Source of the DNA: Adineta vaga | Lineage: Eukaryota > Rotifera | Reading direction: 5' to 3' | Length of the DNA: 64,000 nt | NCBI GenBank assembly: GCA_021613535.1 | Contig: CP075497.1 | Span: 1,178,001 to 1,242,000, forward strand | Shown: positions 10,943-22,068 of the stretch, piece after piece | How positions within the stretch are numbered: the stretch's first letter is position 1 | Layout of the letters: each line of letters begins with the position of its first letter | Notes under the pieces: generated by a model | Told to the model about the DNA's origin: nothing | Databases searched by the model: none | Seen by the model: only the letters and a program-made list of their open reading frames with translations | Position numbers and translations under genes: made by a program

Positions 10943-13082
10943 ATGTTACAAACATCTATTCGATCGAGAGCAAGATATATTTTAGCAATACGTAGTAATA
11001 CAATTTCATCTACTCAAATGAAAACATTTACTTACAAAAGACGTATGCAACGTCTTTTCAATGATGGAATTGATTTAAATCATCAATCCATTGAGATTAA
11101 TTCTATTGAACATATTCGTCGATGTTCACTTCATAAAGATGATGATATCTGGACATTATATAAAACGATGTGTCCTCAAGTTCGAACACTTGGCGATGCT
11201 TTACATGAAGGTTTTAAAGTTTCAAATGATGGACCATGTGTAGGGATTGTTCAAACATTGAATGGAATAAAATCGTTACAATGGCTTTCGTATTCTACAG
11301 TAATCGAACAAAGCCAATCGATTGGTTCATATTTATGGAGAAGAACAAAACTTACACCATCGAAATCTAAAGTAGCTATTCTTTCATCTAATCGACCAGA
11401 ATATTTATTTGTAGAACAAGCATGTTATATGTATGGATTTATTGTTGTTAGTATGTATACTACTTATAATTCTACAGCTATTCAAAAAATTCTTCAACGA
11501 ACTGAAGCTGAAGTACTTATAATCGATAATTTAGATCGTATTAAATCGATTAAAAAAGAATTATTAGATAATAATCAGATCAAAGAAATACTTGTTATGG
11601 ATGAGATAGGCAATGAGGAAACGAATAAAATTCGTTCGATATCATCAATATTGAAAACGACGGATATATGTGAAAGACCAAGAATTGATCCAGATGAGAT
11701 TGCAACATTTATTTTAACAAGTGGAACAACAGGTTGACATTTTTCGAAATATATCCTTATCGTTTTCTTTGCTTTCCGATGTTAGGAGAACCAAAAATTG
11801 CCATGTTATCACATGAAAATCTCCTAGCAGCAACAAAAGGTAATCTTGTTCGCTTATATCAAGCTCATATTAAAAAACCCATTACGAATCGACATTGTTC
11901 ATTTTTACCTATGGCACATATATTTGAAAGATTTGTTATTCTACAAATTTTACTCAAAGGTACAGAAGTGGTATTCTGTCCATCACCTGATAAACTTGTC
12001 GAATATCTATCGATAGTAAAACCGACTCAAGCATCTGTTGTTCCTCGTGTTCTTAATAAAGTCTATGATATAATAATGGCTGATGTTAATCGAAGTAAAA
12101 TAAAACAATATTTTCTTCAACAAGCTCTTCGTGAACAATTACCGTTTTTATCACGTGTTATTTTTCGAAAAGTAAAAAATTTATTTGGTGGTGAACTCAA
12201 AGCGATGATTACTGGTTCAGCACCAATTAAAGCAGATGTGATGCATTTTTTTCGTATTGCACTCGATATAACTATCATAGAAGGATATGGACAAACGGAA
12301 TCATGTGCTGCTGGTTCTACCACACATCCTATTGACATGTCATATGGAACTGTTGGTTCTCCTGGACCTAATGTTGAAATCAAATTGATTGATGTACCTG
12401 ATACACACTATCGAAGTGAAATGAATCAAGGAGAAGTTTGTATTCGAGGACCAACTATTTTCAAAGGTAAAGTGTGGATAAAAATCCATATGATATCTTT
12501 AAATATTTTGTTTTTGTAGGTTACTATGGCGATGAAGAAAAGACACGTGAAACAGTTGATAAAGATGGTTGGTTACATACAGGTGATGTTGGAGAATGGA
12601 CAAGTCATGGGGCATTACGAATAATAGATCGATCAAAACATATATTTAAGTTAAGTCAAGGAAAATACATTGCACCAGAACGTCTTGAGGATGTCTATGT
12701 TCGTTCACAATGGATTGCACAAATCTTTATTGATAGTATTTCAAGTGAAACAACCGTTGTTGCTATTGTCATACCTGATGAAGAATATATACGAAAGAAT
12801 TTCAAATCAAAAATTGATTCCAACGTTTCATCTACTGATCTATGTAAAGATAAACAATTAAAAGAAATTATTTTATCTGATATAGTTCGATTGGCTAAGG
12901 AACAGAAACTGGAATATTATGAAATACCAAGTAATATTCATCTTCATTATGAACCGTTTACACAACAAAATGATCTGTTGACAATTACATTTAAAATACG
13001 ACGAATGAATGCGCGAAAACGATTTCAGTCAGTAATTAAATCATTGTATGAAACAACTCCAAATAAAATTTCACACAAATGA
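10943..13082 (+). CDS. Long-chain fatty acid-CoA ligase (ACSL type), three exons
   Basis: Exons 10943-11732, 11786-12466 and 12520-13082 join across two 53-bp GT-AG introns into a 677-residue protein, close to the usual 660-720 of animal ACSL enzymes. The enzyme activates long-chain fatty acids to acyl-CoA through an acyl-AMP intermediate, usually on ER or mitochondrial outer membranes. The ATP/AMP loop TSGTTGEPK is created exactly by the first splice; the usual following Gly is Ile here (PKIAMLSH). Further motifs are GYGQTESCAAG, DGWLHTGDVGEW created next to the second splice, and the ACSL linker and gate-type segment DRSKHIFKLSQGKYIAPERL. The amino terminus is Arg-rich with no clear membrane helix. 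The ATG at 10943 is the first in frame. Confidence in the family is high; substrate chain length cannot be read. Confidence 0.92.
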
Positions 13083-15222
13083 TTTGTTCGTGATGAATAA
13101 AATTTCAATAATTATCTTTTTTTGTAATTTCTTCAACTTGTTTTTTTTAATATTAATTCGTTAGGAAAAAAAATAACAAAATCATGATTATAGGACGTGG
13201 ATGTAGATAGGAGGTATAGAATTCTCTCGAGTTCGACTACCGTCCGAAAACGCGGTGGGATACTCGATAATGAACGCAGTAGAACATTTGAACTAAGTAT
13301 ACCTGACTTGGAACGTTTAGTAATGGTTTCGTATTGTGACACTCAAATTCACTATCCGACTCCAAATTAATATCATCGTAAAAATTGATCGAATCACCTG
13401 TAGAGATTCTGATTCTGGAAGGTTGTCAACAGGAACATCTGTTTCCTCAGATCTTATGCAATCATTCAAAGCCTGTAAATGGAAATTGAGCTTTTGTCAA
13501 CTGCCCACTTATCGGATAGCAAAGTCATTCTATCAGAATGTCAATATAAAGCACACATTGATATTGCATCTTTTCGAAGAGTTAACTGATCATTTTAAAA
13601 CAATTGAAATAGAAATAGAAACTGACGTCGCTATAATATAGATGGAACAGTCTGCTGAAAGGCATACAAAGCATTTTAAAACCGAAAATAAAGTACGAAA
13701 AGACTTTTTCTCTAAGATATTTCTTTTATTCATTGCCGTCTAGAACAATAATATTTGCAAAATGTAAGAGTACAAAAATAACATCTGAAAAGATTATTTA
13801 GCTAAAGATGGTTGTGTGAAAAATGGTATGCAGAGTCATGTTGGCCATCTAAAAGATTGTTTAATCTGAGTACGGTACCACATAAGTGTGACGACAAAAC
13901 GCCTAACAGTTCCCTTAGATATCTCTTAAAAGTACTCTATTATTGTATTGTGGATGTTTTCTTGATGTATAATGAATTAGACAAATAAACGAGATTCTAT
14001 CAGGATAAATGCGTGTTCATTCTGTTATTATACATGATTTATCATCATAGCTCCATTTTTAATAATTGAAGTGCATATATCGAGTATGATTAAATTTATC
14101 CATCATTTTACGTCAAAGAATGCCTTTTAATGCAACTAAACATTCTAAATAGCATATGAAGCATTTTAAATAGAACGATAAAAGTTTTGCTAGCATTATT
14201 CTTACATCACAGTTAGATACAAATTCTTCAAGACGTTCTTCCCAGAAAATAAGGTTGAGATTGAGAAATGAAATGCACACCGTGATTTTCAATGTCCCAG
14301 CCTCTCTCTCTCGCTTCGAGCACACTTATTAGGAAAACGTTGCTGATACCTTATACGGGTAAGTGCATAGCGCTGACGTGTTAAGCGAAGTTGATCGTAT
14401 GTGATATCGTCGACCATTCAAAATGAGTCAAACATGTTCAGAGAACCAAATGTTTCTTTTATGACTAATGGAGGTACCAAATGATGATTGAAAAACTTCA
14501 CATGTTAGAAAATGACAGTAGATGTAGACAGGAATGTGCTTCGAAGCTTTGCATCGATCGTTGCAACATATTTCGCTGTATACACCATAGAGACGAATAA
14601 CTCCAAATACCTTCATCTATGTATCGTTCCAATCTATTCTAATTCAATGTAAAGGACTGTTAGCTGCGTCGCGAGTAATACGCTTATATACAAGTGTTTT
14701 TGCCACCCATAAGATCAGTCACTGTTGAATCGAAGCTCGAAAATAGACATCAGCTGAAACTCCATCCCACCGTTACTCCAGATCTATTCGACTTCGCCTC
14801 ATCTTTATATCTACTTTAAAAATCCTAGCCCTTCAAATCCAGCGCAAAACGGTAGCAGTCGATAAATACTCTAGAAATTGTAAAGAGTTTTTATGAGGTT
14901 TCTGCATAATTTGTGATAGTCACCATTTATCGAAGCTGGGTAAAATATCATCCAACATGCCTCCTTTATCCCCTTTTGGTCATGCTAATCTCCTCTTGAT
15001 GTCCGTTTTGGATTTAGAGAAGTATCCTGGAAAGTTTGGGGACACTAGCTCTTACAAGGACTAAATGCATAAAGTGCCGACACACATTCTTCTTTATATA
15101 TGTAGATGAGAAATATCTCTAGGAATATGCATCCGTCATTATTTTATGGAAATCATTTCACTGTTGAAAATCGAAGCGAAAATGTTTCTTTTTCTCTGTT
15201 TTAGATTGTTTGTCGAGTGTCC
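13083..15222. other. Intergenic, no gene seen
   Basis: About 2.1 kb. Open frames up to 101 codons (13336-13641 and others) show no domain, no splice support and no repeat relation, and are treated as chance. A good 3' splice site (CTCTGTTTTAG, ending near 15203) just before the receptor ATG suggests that the receptor has a 5' non-coding exon in this interval. Confidence 0.5.
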
Positions 15223-18200
15223 ATGATAGCTTTAGCACAACGTATCTTGTTTTGCCTTGTCTTACAAGTGTTTGTTGCATCACTGAACATTAATGTCGAT
15301 CTAACTGATTGGACTGAGCAATGTGACAATTGTCCTGAACTAGCACACCATTGTCTTCATGTTCCAGGTCGAACTCAAAAGGATCTTTCTTATCAAATGC
15401 TTTCGTACTGTCTCAGTGAATGGCCATCGACATGGCAGCTAACAGACAAGTCATTTGATCCCAAATTCACCTTTGTCGATCTTTACAGAAAAGATGTGAC
15501 TAGTGAGCACTTATATATTTGGTCTGCACCGATGGATCTCATTGAACGTTATCAATTCTATGTTAACCAACGAGCTCTCGAAAAGGAATCGGGATCAATG
15601 GATATGGATGTCTTTTTCAACTGTACTTTACCAAGATTCGGTTCACAATGTCAATATAAGCTCGACTCTTATCGGTCGGATTATTCTTCATTGAAGGAAC
15701 TTGTTTATGATTTTTATTCGATTCCCTACGAACCAGCAAGTTTAACGTGTTATGAGCATTTGGAATGTCAACGTGCGTCAACGTCGATCTGTTTAGCTTG
15801 GTATGAAATTTGTGATGGAATTGTTCATTGTTTGAATGATGCCATTGATGAAATTCATTGTTGGAAAGTTCAACTAGAAAAATGTGACGACGACCAATCT
15901 CAATGTTACAATGGACAATGTATTTCCCGAACATTTTGGCAAGATGCTCAATTAAACTTCGAATGTCTTGATCGATCAGATCAATTTTATCGCGTGACAC
16001 AGATTGATCACAATCCTTATATTCGAGATCCAACATTTCTTCTTGAAGATGTTCAATTCTCGAGTAATTATCCTAACGTTCCTCATGGTCTTCATTATTC
16101 CTCCATCAGCAAACGTATCGAACGACTTGACGAGATCATCTTGTCTGAAATCCCCGCTTCGATGTCTCCGCAATGTTGGTTAGCATTCAAATGTTACTAC
16201 GAGATGAACAATGAGAATCAAGACTCCCACTGTGAGACCCTCACAGTCAATCATTCATTCATTTCGATCATCAACCAAACGTGCCCCGATCGATTGATCA
16301 TCCCATCGACACCGATCATCTTCGGTCATATCTTCTTCGCCTATGACAGAGAACGACTTGTTCTTAATTCGAACAAATCTATCCGACCCCATCAGATCTG
16401 TTACGACGTGCGACATTGCGACGGATTCCATTTGTACAACACGTCGTCTTCATCAAGCAATCGCACATGTGCGAACGTCGAAAGTTTCTCCCTGTCATTC
16501 GCTGGTGAACTTGTCCGATCGACAATATATTTCTACGTAAAGATCATTAAGGAACAACTAAAGAGATGTAATCCAATCGTTGTAAGTGATCCGACAGCGT
16601 GTGATAGCTCGATGATGTACAAATGTTGGAATTCGTCTCGATGTATTTTTATTGGTCAACTCTGTGATCGGATTAATGATTGTCTTTATGCAGATGATGA
16701 ACAATGTTCGTTAATCAATGAAAGATGTTCAGCACTTGAACGTTACGATCTATTCAAATGTTCAAATACAAATAAATGTCTTTCTCATCGTTTGGTAAAT
16801 GATGATATCTGTCATTGTCCACATCAGCATTCGAAATTATGTGATGATGAAAAACTGAGTCCTGATGCTCGAATCGATTTTATTCCATTTTCCGCGATTT
16901 GTAATGGCTTTACTCAATTACTTCCTGTTCTCATCAATGGCCGCAATGAAACGGACGAAAATGAATGTGATCAATGGCAATGTAACAATACGTACACGCG
17001 ATGTAATCACCAGTGGAATTGTTTCAATGGGATCGATGAACTCAATTGTCAATCGGAATCATTACCAAATTGTTCACATCGTTGTGTTTCACCGCACACA
17101 TATCAATTCATTTGTTTACCTTTGGAAAAAGTTAATGATGGAGATATTGATTGTGTTGGAGCAACGGATGAATTGAAAATTTGTCGATTGACTCAATTTC
17201 GAAGTGAGAAGAATTTCTTTTGTAACAATGATTCGACGCATTCTTGTATTCAATCTTCTGAACTGTGTGCCGAAAACAATCGATGTTCACATGGAGAAGA
17301 CGCACGACTTTGCAGTCCAACACAAAATGAGACTCTCGGACAGAGTATTTGTCAGGAGGAATACCGACATATTCGTTCCGACGTGCAAACATTCTTTTGC
17401 GAACGATATGAAGAAAAATTTGGTAGGGAATTCGAAAACTTTGCTCTTCATGGAAGGTCCTTTCGACGTCAACAAATCATTGCACAAGTGAATAACCGTC
17501 TGCCTGCACCGTTACCAAGTTTGACGGGCAAAAGTTCAGTTGCACAACGATGTCATCGTGGACTTCCATTAACTGTTTCGTCGATAAAAGCATGTCTCTG
17601 TCCACCGAGTTATTATGGTTCCACGTGTCAATATGAGAATGAACGTGTTAGTCTCACTCTGCGTTTCGAAGTCACTGCTGGTTCGCGACGAACATTATTC
17701 ACGTTCGTGGTTTCCCTTACAGATGATAATAACGACGAACGACTGATCTATTCATTTCAACAGCATTCTTTTCTTTATGTGCGAGATTGTCAAATGAAAT
17801 ACAATATTTATTTACTTTATCCGACGCGTCCTCGACATCCTTCGCATAATTATTCCGTTCATATTGATATTTATGAGAAGATCTCATTATCTTATCGGGG
17901 TAGTTTCTTACTTCCAGTCAAATATTCCTTCTTACCAGTCAATCGACTTGCTGTTCATCTCACCATTCCACGTCAGACCAATGAATGGAGTACCTGCTCG
18001 ACTCGTTCGTGTGCTCATGGTCGATGTGTTAACTATGTCAATAATGATCGCCAGTATCGAACCTTTTGTCAATGTGATCAAGGATGGACTGGGAAATCGT
18101 GTACCATTCCTCATCTTTGTCAATGTGCGCCGGGTTCGTTATGTCTCGGTATATCTGCTACGAATCAGTCAGTGTGCATTTGTCCGGTGAACAGATGGGG

Positions 18201-19971
18201 TTCGCGATGTTTCCTGAAAAACAACGTTTGTGAAGAGGATGAAAACGAACTTTGTCTCAATGGAGGTCAGTGTATTCCTATCGATGAACAATTGATTCGA
18301 AGTGACACATTCTTTTGTCTCTGTCCGAAAGGATATGTAGGAAAACAATGTGAAATTTCACGCACGAATTTTACATTAACCTTCGATGAAAATATTCGTT
18401 TGCCTTCTTTGATCACAGTGCATTTTATTGATACTTTTTTCCAAAACGACAATCAAGTGACGAATGGTTCTCTTCTACAAACTATGCCCTATAATCAACG
18501 AACGATAACTATTTATTGGTCCAATCGTTTCCATATAGCCTTTGTTCAACTGGTCGTCGATTATTATTTACTTGTTGTTCAGCCTGAATACGATCCGTTC
18601 ATTTCGTATCAGTTCAGTATTGTTTCTGCAGATCGTTGTCGACATGTTAGTGAAGTATTGAATAGTACTATTACTTCGATGCATCATTTTCGTCGAATGA
18701 AATTCTATCAAATTCCGTGTCAACGTTTTCCTCAATTGAAATGTTTCTACGATGAATTCTATTTCTGTTTGTGTTATTCATTCGGTGATCGCAATTTGAG
18801 TAATTGTTTCAATTTCCATAGTAAACATCGTTCGAGTTGTTCTGGTTTGAGTGAATGTGAAAATGGAGGCGAGTGTATCCAAGATAAACCTCAATGTTCG
18901 CAATCTTCGATGTGTCTTTGTCCGAAATGTTTCCATGGCAATCGATGTCAGTTCAATTCGCGTTTATCTTCTTTATCTCTTGATACGATTCTCAGTTATC
19001 ATGTTCGACCTCAACTTCCCATTGGTAAACAACCAACGGTTGTTCTATTTAGTTTAATAATAATCATTTTCATCACTCTGATTGGTTTGCTCAATGGAAT
19101 TCTTTCTTTCTTAACTTATAAGAATCCCGAAGTACAAAAAACTGGTTGCGGTCTTTATTTATTCGTATCATCGATCAGTACCGTTGCGACGATGGTTCTC
19201 TTTCTATCGAAGTTTGTGATTTTCCTTTATGTTCAAATCAATTATGTGACGAATATCATCTTTCTCAAAAGTCAATGTTTTACATTAGATTTCTTTTTGA
19301 GACTTGCTTTAACAATGGATCAATATCTGCACGGCTGTGTAGCGGTCGAACGAGCGATGACCGTGATCAAAGGTGTCAATTTCAATCAGAAACGAAGTCA
19401 ACAAATGGCTAAATATGTCGTTGGTATGATTTTTTTGTGGATCGGGACAACGAGTGTGATTGATCTAATTCATCGACGATTATTCGAAGAGACCAATACG
19501 GATGATGACGAAGCTGAACAACGAATTTGGTGTATTGTCACTTATTCCTTTTCACTGCAAATCTTTGATCGAACCATTCATTTAATTCATTTGTTTCTTC
19601 CATTTGGGAGTAATTTCATTTCTGCTTTTCTCATTATTTTCATCAATAGTCAACGACGAAATCAAACTCGTCATGATCAATCATTTAAAAAGATCTTTCG
19701 TAAAGAATTACGACAACACAAACATCTTCTTATTTCTCCTCTCGTCTTGATTATCATAGCATTACCTCGACTGGTTCTTTCCTTTCTTTCTGATTGTATG
19801 AACTTGAGTCAGGATGTTTGGATTCCATTAATTGCGTATTTCGTTTCATTTCTCCCACCGATGACGACTTTTCTTATCTTCGTGTTACCATCGAAACATT
19901 ATAAGAAGGAATTTCAAAAATCGATCAGACAAATACAGAATGTTCTCAACAAATCTTTTTATCGACGATAA
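15223..19971 (+). CDS. Large LDLa/EGF/seven-transmembrane receptor
   Basis: An uninterrupted frame of 1582 residues from the ATG at 15223; the open frame extends to a GTG at 15217, which is not a plausible start here. A signal peptide (about 1-22) leads into an ectodomain with Cys-rich LDLa modules near residues 180-215, 219-255, 458-495, 584-610, 616-650 and 664-700 (acidic signatures such as CDRINDCLYADDEQC). EGF-like modules follow near 790-810, 924-960, 1001-1045 and 1205-1245 (CLCPKGYVGKQC, CLCPKCFHGNRC). A seven-helix domain spans about 1273-1575, with VERAM at the position of DRY at the end of helix 3 and a basic third loop. This ligand-binding ectodomain plus GPCR arrangement suggests a cell-surface receptor; ligand and coupling are unknown. 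GC content is higher than in the pseudogene paralogue at 1-4411, and the frame is clean, so this is the functional copy. Confidence 0.88.
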   Translation: MIALAQRILFCLVLQVFVASLNINVDLTDWTEQCDNCPELAHHCLHVPGRTQKDLSYQMLSYCLSEWPSTWQLTDKSFDPKFTFVDLYRKDVTSEHLYIWSAPMDLIERYQFYVNQRALEKESGSMDMDVFFNCTLPRFGSQCQYKLDSYRSDYSSLKELVYDFYSIPYEPASLTCYEHLECQRASTSICLAWYEICDGIVHCLNDAIDEIHCWKVQLEKCDDDQSQCYNGQCISRTFWQDAQLNFECLDRSDQFYRVTQIDHNPYIRDPTFLLEDVQFSSNYPNVPHGLHYSSISKRIERLDEIILSEIPASMSPQCWLAFKCYYEMNNENQDSHCETLTVNHSFISIINQTCPDRLIIPSTPIIFGHIFFAYDRERLVLNSNKSIRPHQICYDVRHCDGFHLYNTSSSSSNRTCANVESFSLSFAGELVRSTIYFYVKIIKEQLKRCNPIVVSDPTACDSSMMYKCWNSSRCIFIGQLCDRINDCLYADDEQCSLINERCSALERYDLFKCSNTNKCLSHRLVNDDICHCPHQHSKLCDDEKLSPDARIDFIPFSAICNGFTQLLPVLINGRNETDENECDQWQCNNTYTRCNHQWNCFNGIDELNCQSESLPNCSHRCVSPHTYQFICLPLEKVNDGDIDCVGATDELKICRLTQFRSEKNFFCNNDSTHSCIQSSELCAENNRCSHGEDARLCSPTQNETLGQSICQEEYRHIRSDVQTFFCERYEEKFGREFENFALHGRSFRRQQIIAQVNNRLPAPLPSLTGKSSVAQRCHRGLPLTVSSIKACLCPPSYYGSTCQYENERVSLTLRFEVTAGSRRTLFTFVVSLTDDNNDERLIYSFQQHSFLYVRDCQMKYNIYLLYPTRPRHPSHNYSVHIDIYEKISLSYRGSFLLPVKYSFLPVNRLAVHLTIPRQTNEWSTCSTRSCAHGRCVNYVNNDRQYRTFCQCDQGWTGKSCTIPHLCQCAPGSLCLGISATNQSVCICPVNRWGSRCFLKNNVCEEDENELCLNGGQCIPIDEQLIRSDTFFCLCPKGYVGKQCEISRTNFTLTFDENIRLPSLITVHFIDTFFQNDNQVTNGSLLQTMPYNQRTITIYWSNRFHIAFVQLVVDYYLLVVQPEYDPFISYQFSIVSADRCRHVSEVLNSTITSMHHFRRMKFYQIPCQRFPQLKCFYDEFYFCLCYSFGDRNLSNCFNFHSKHRSSCSGLSECENGGECIQDKPQCSQSSMCLCPKCFHGNRCQFNSRLSSLSLDTILSYHVRPQLPIGKQPTVVLFSLIIIIFITLIGLLNGILSFLTYKNPEVQKTGCGLYLFVSSISTVATMVLFLSKFVIFLYVQINYVTNIIFLKSQCFTLDFFLRLALTMDQYLHGCVAVERAMTVIKGVNFNQKRSQQMAKYVVGMIFLWIGTTSVIDLIHRRLFEETNTDDDEAEQRIWCIVTYSFSLQIFDRTIHLIHLFLPFGSNFISAFLIIFINSQRRNQTRHDQSFKKIFRKELRQHKHLLISPLVLIIIALPRLVLSFLSDCMNLSQDVWIPLIAYFVSFLPPMTTFLIFVLPSKHYKKEFQKSIRQIQNVLNKSFYRR

Positions 19972-19974
19972 ACA

Positions 19975-20031
19975 GGGTGGGGTGTGGGTGGGTAGCTTGT
20001 TTACACATGAGTCCCACCCACACTCACCCTC
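19975..20031 (+). repeat. GT-rich hairpin element, copy 3 (best copy)
   Basis: GGGTGGGGTGTGGGTGGG at 19975-19992 pairs with CCCACCCACACTCACCCTC at 20013-20031, separated by about 20 bases. It starts four bases after the receptor stop codon and is followed by AAGATTTCT. Confidence 0.65.
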
Positions 20032-20102
20032 AAGATTTCTGAAATGAGCTTAAATAAATATTAATAACTACACTTATAGTCCTTGCGAATACATCCTGTT
20101 CC

Positions 20103-20169
20103 GTGTGTGTGGGTGTGTAGATGTGCATGACGAAGATATACCCATGCCTAAATCCACACCCACACTCTC
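20103..20169 (+). repeat. GT-rich hairpin element, copy 4
   Basis: GTGTGTGTGGGTGTGTAG pairs with CCACACCCACACTCTC at 20154-20169 and is followed by AAGATTTTT, matching the flank of copy 3. The two copies lie about 70 bases apart in the gap between the receptor and the acyltransferase. Confidence 0.6.
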
Positions 20170-20284
20170 AAGATTTTTCTTTTTACGTTTTGCAAGAACA
20201 AATATTTGAGTGAATAATCTTATCTTAGTGTATAATAAAAGAAAAATATTATAGCGACGTGGCAATGATACTATGATTCATGCG

Positions 20285-20293
20285 TATATAAAA
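20285..20293 (+). promoter_or_regulatory. Possible TATA box of the BAHD-type gene
   Basis: TATATAAAA lies 39 bases before the ATG at 20332, a workable distance for a short leader. In such AT-rich DNA a chance match is quite possible. Confidence 0.3.
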
Positions 20294-20331
20294 AGAATAG
20301 AAATAATTCCATTCGATCAAAATTTGAAAAT

Positions 20332-21543
20332 ATGTCAACAACTTTAACAGAAAACAAAGATCGTCTTTCATTATCTGATATTATCATGGCACATGTTTAT
20401 ATTCGTTCACTACTTATTTATGATTATTCTATTCCTAATCTTGAGAAATCTTTCAATGAATATCTTCATTTATATTGTCCACAAGCATTTCAAACAATTA
20501 TTTATGAAGAAAATAGTCCATTAGATGGACGAATTGTCAATTGTGAAAATGAACAAGAACGGAAAGTTTTTTCGAGTGAATCAAGAACAAATGAAAGTAT
20601 ATTAAAATATCTGAATAATAATTTTTCTATCGAAGATTTATTTCCATATGATTTAATACCGACAAATACATCACCTCTTATTTTTCTTCATCAAATTCAT
20701 TTTCAAGATGGAACAATATTAGTATTTGGTTGTCATCATCATTTGTCTGATGGTTATGGTTTTAGTTTATTAGGACAACGTTTTTCATTATGGTTTCAAG
20801 GAAAACAACCGACTTTATTTGATCATGATCGATCGAAATTAAGATATTTAGCTGCATTGTCATCTGTTCAATTTGATCATGAAGAAATGAGTGTTATTGC
20901 TCCAATTTATTCTTTATCAAATCTCATTTCAACAAAAACAATTATTCAACGTTATACAAAACAATATTTATTTGATAAATTTAAAATTCAAAATACAAAT
21001 GTATCTATGAATGATATTCTTGTTGGATGGTTAACAAAAGTAATCAGCCGAATTCGTCATATATCTTTACAAACAATAGTAAAAGTTGGTATGGCAATGA
21101 ATGGAAGAATGATATTACCTGATATTGATGAAAATTACTTTGGTAATTGTACTTTTTCTATATGTTTTTCATTTTCAATGTTTGATTTAAATAATTTAAC
21201 TGTTAATGAATTAGCTCAACGACTTAATTTAGAAAAGCGAAAGTTAATGACACGTGAATACATTCAATCAGCATTGGCATTTATTGATAAACATCATCAT
21301 TTATCGAGAATTCATTTAGGTTGGGAACCAGCAGGAGGAATTGATTTATCATTTAGTAATTGGTCAAAATTTCCTCTGTATAAATGTGATTTTGGCCAAG
21401 GTAAAACGAAATCTTTTCAAATTCCTCAAGTTATATTTGATGGTCTTATTCTTATTTTACCGACATCGAATGATAATGAAATTGAAATTCATATTACATT
21501 AAAAGATCAACATGCACAATTACTTTTAGATGAATTAATTTGA
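20332..21543 (+). CDS. BAHD-type acyltransferase (transferase family)
   Basis: A single-exon protein of 403 residues carrying both BAHD signatures: the catalytic HxxxDG as H136-H-L-S-D140-G141, and the structural DFGWG variant D353-F-G-Q-G357. The segment NGRM followed by YFGNC (about 257-273) matches the conserved region that precedes the YFGN motif in this family. BAHD enzymes move an acyl group from acyl-CoA to an alcohol or amine and are cytosolic; the family is abundant in plants and fungi and rare in animals. The length is slightly below the usual 430-460. The histidine and aspartate needed for activity are present, so it is probably active; the substrates cannot be inferred. Taxonomic rarity makes horizontal acquisition a reasonable inference, though its AT-rich codons match the local DNA and the lack of introns is only weak support. 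Confidence 0.82.
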   Translation: MSTTLTENKDRLSLSDIIMAHVYIRSLLIYDYSIPNLEKSFNEYLHLYCPQAFQTIIYEENSPLDGRIVNCENEQERKVFSSESRTNESILKYLNNNFSIEDLFPYDLIPTNTSPLIFLHQIHFQDGTILVFGCHHHLSDGYGFSLLGQRFSLWFQGKQPTLFDHDRSKLRYLAALSSVQFDHEEMSVIAPIYSLSNLISTKTIIQRYTKQYLFDKFKIQNTNVSMNDILVGWLTKVISRIRHISLQTIVKVGMAMNGRMILPDIDENYFGNCTFSICFSFSMFDLNNLTVNELAQRLNLEKRKLMTREYIQSALAFIDKHHHLSRIHLGWEPAGGIDLSFSNWSKFPLYKCDFGQGKTKSFQIPQVIFDGLILILPTSNDNEIEIHITLKDQHAQLLLDELI

Positions 21544-21770
21544 AAATAAGTTTTATTATATATCTTTGTCAATGTATTGATTTTTTGCCTTAAAACTAAG
21601 AGGAAAAGGCGTGATCTTTCGAAATTTTATAATTATTTACTATGTCGTACTTTTCTTCGTTTGGAATGGAATGGAAGCTATTCTTTTCGTACATTCTTGA
21701 CGAATTGTCACTCGAAAACTGCTGTGCTGTATATTACAATAAATACCGTCATATACGCGTTGATTCTACT

Positions 21771-21823
21771 GGGTGAGGGTGTGCGTGTGGGTGTGCCTGT
21801 CTCTATCTGATACCCTCACCCAC
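21771..21823 (+). repeat. GT-rich hairpin element, copy 5
   Basis: The left arm at 21771-21795 is GGGTGAGGGTGTGCGTGTGG followed by GTGTG; the right arm ACCCTCACCCAC is at 21812-21823, followed by AAGGTTT. GGGTGAGGGT pairs exactly with ACCCTCACCC. It lies about 230 bases after the BAHD-type gene. Confidence 0.6.
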
Positions 21824-21911
21824 AAGGTTTATCTACAGAGAGAGAGAGGGAGAGAATTGCTGGAAAGATCATATGAAAGCTTATTTCAGATTAGAAATAA
21901 AGAGTAATTAT

Positions 21912-22068
21912 CCTATTCCGCGATGTTGAATATTCCAAAACCGGTTCCCAACCATTCCCGAAATTCCGGAATCAAGCGGAATTCGGTCGGTAACCAGTTC
22001 ATTTGGTAATTGGAGTTGCGTGGGAATTCCTGGAATTGATTCCGGAATGTACAACATCACGGAATAGG
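21912..22068. mobile_element. 157-bp fold-back element (MITE-like)
   Basis: The ends are inverted repeats of about 25 bases: CCTATTCCGCGATGTTG at the left and, reverse-complemented, CCTATTCCGTGATGTTG at the right, continuing with a few mismatches. The inside is rich in palindromic GGAATTCC-like and CCGG motifs, unlike the flanks. No target-site duplication is clear, so the superfamily is left open. Confidence 0.6.

Noticed and set aside
15217-15219. GTG as start of the large receptor
   Set aside because: An ATG two codons later (15223) begins a normal signal peptide.
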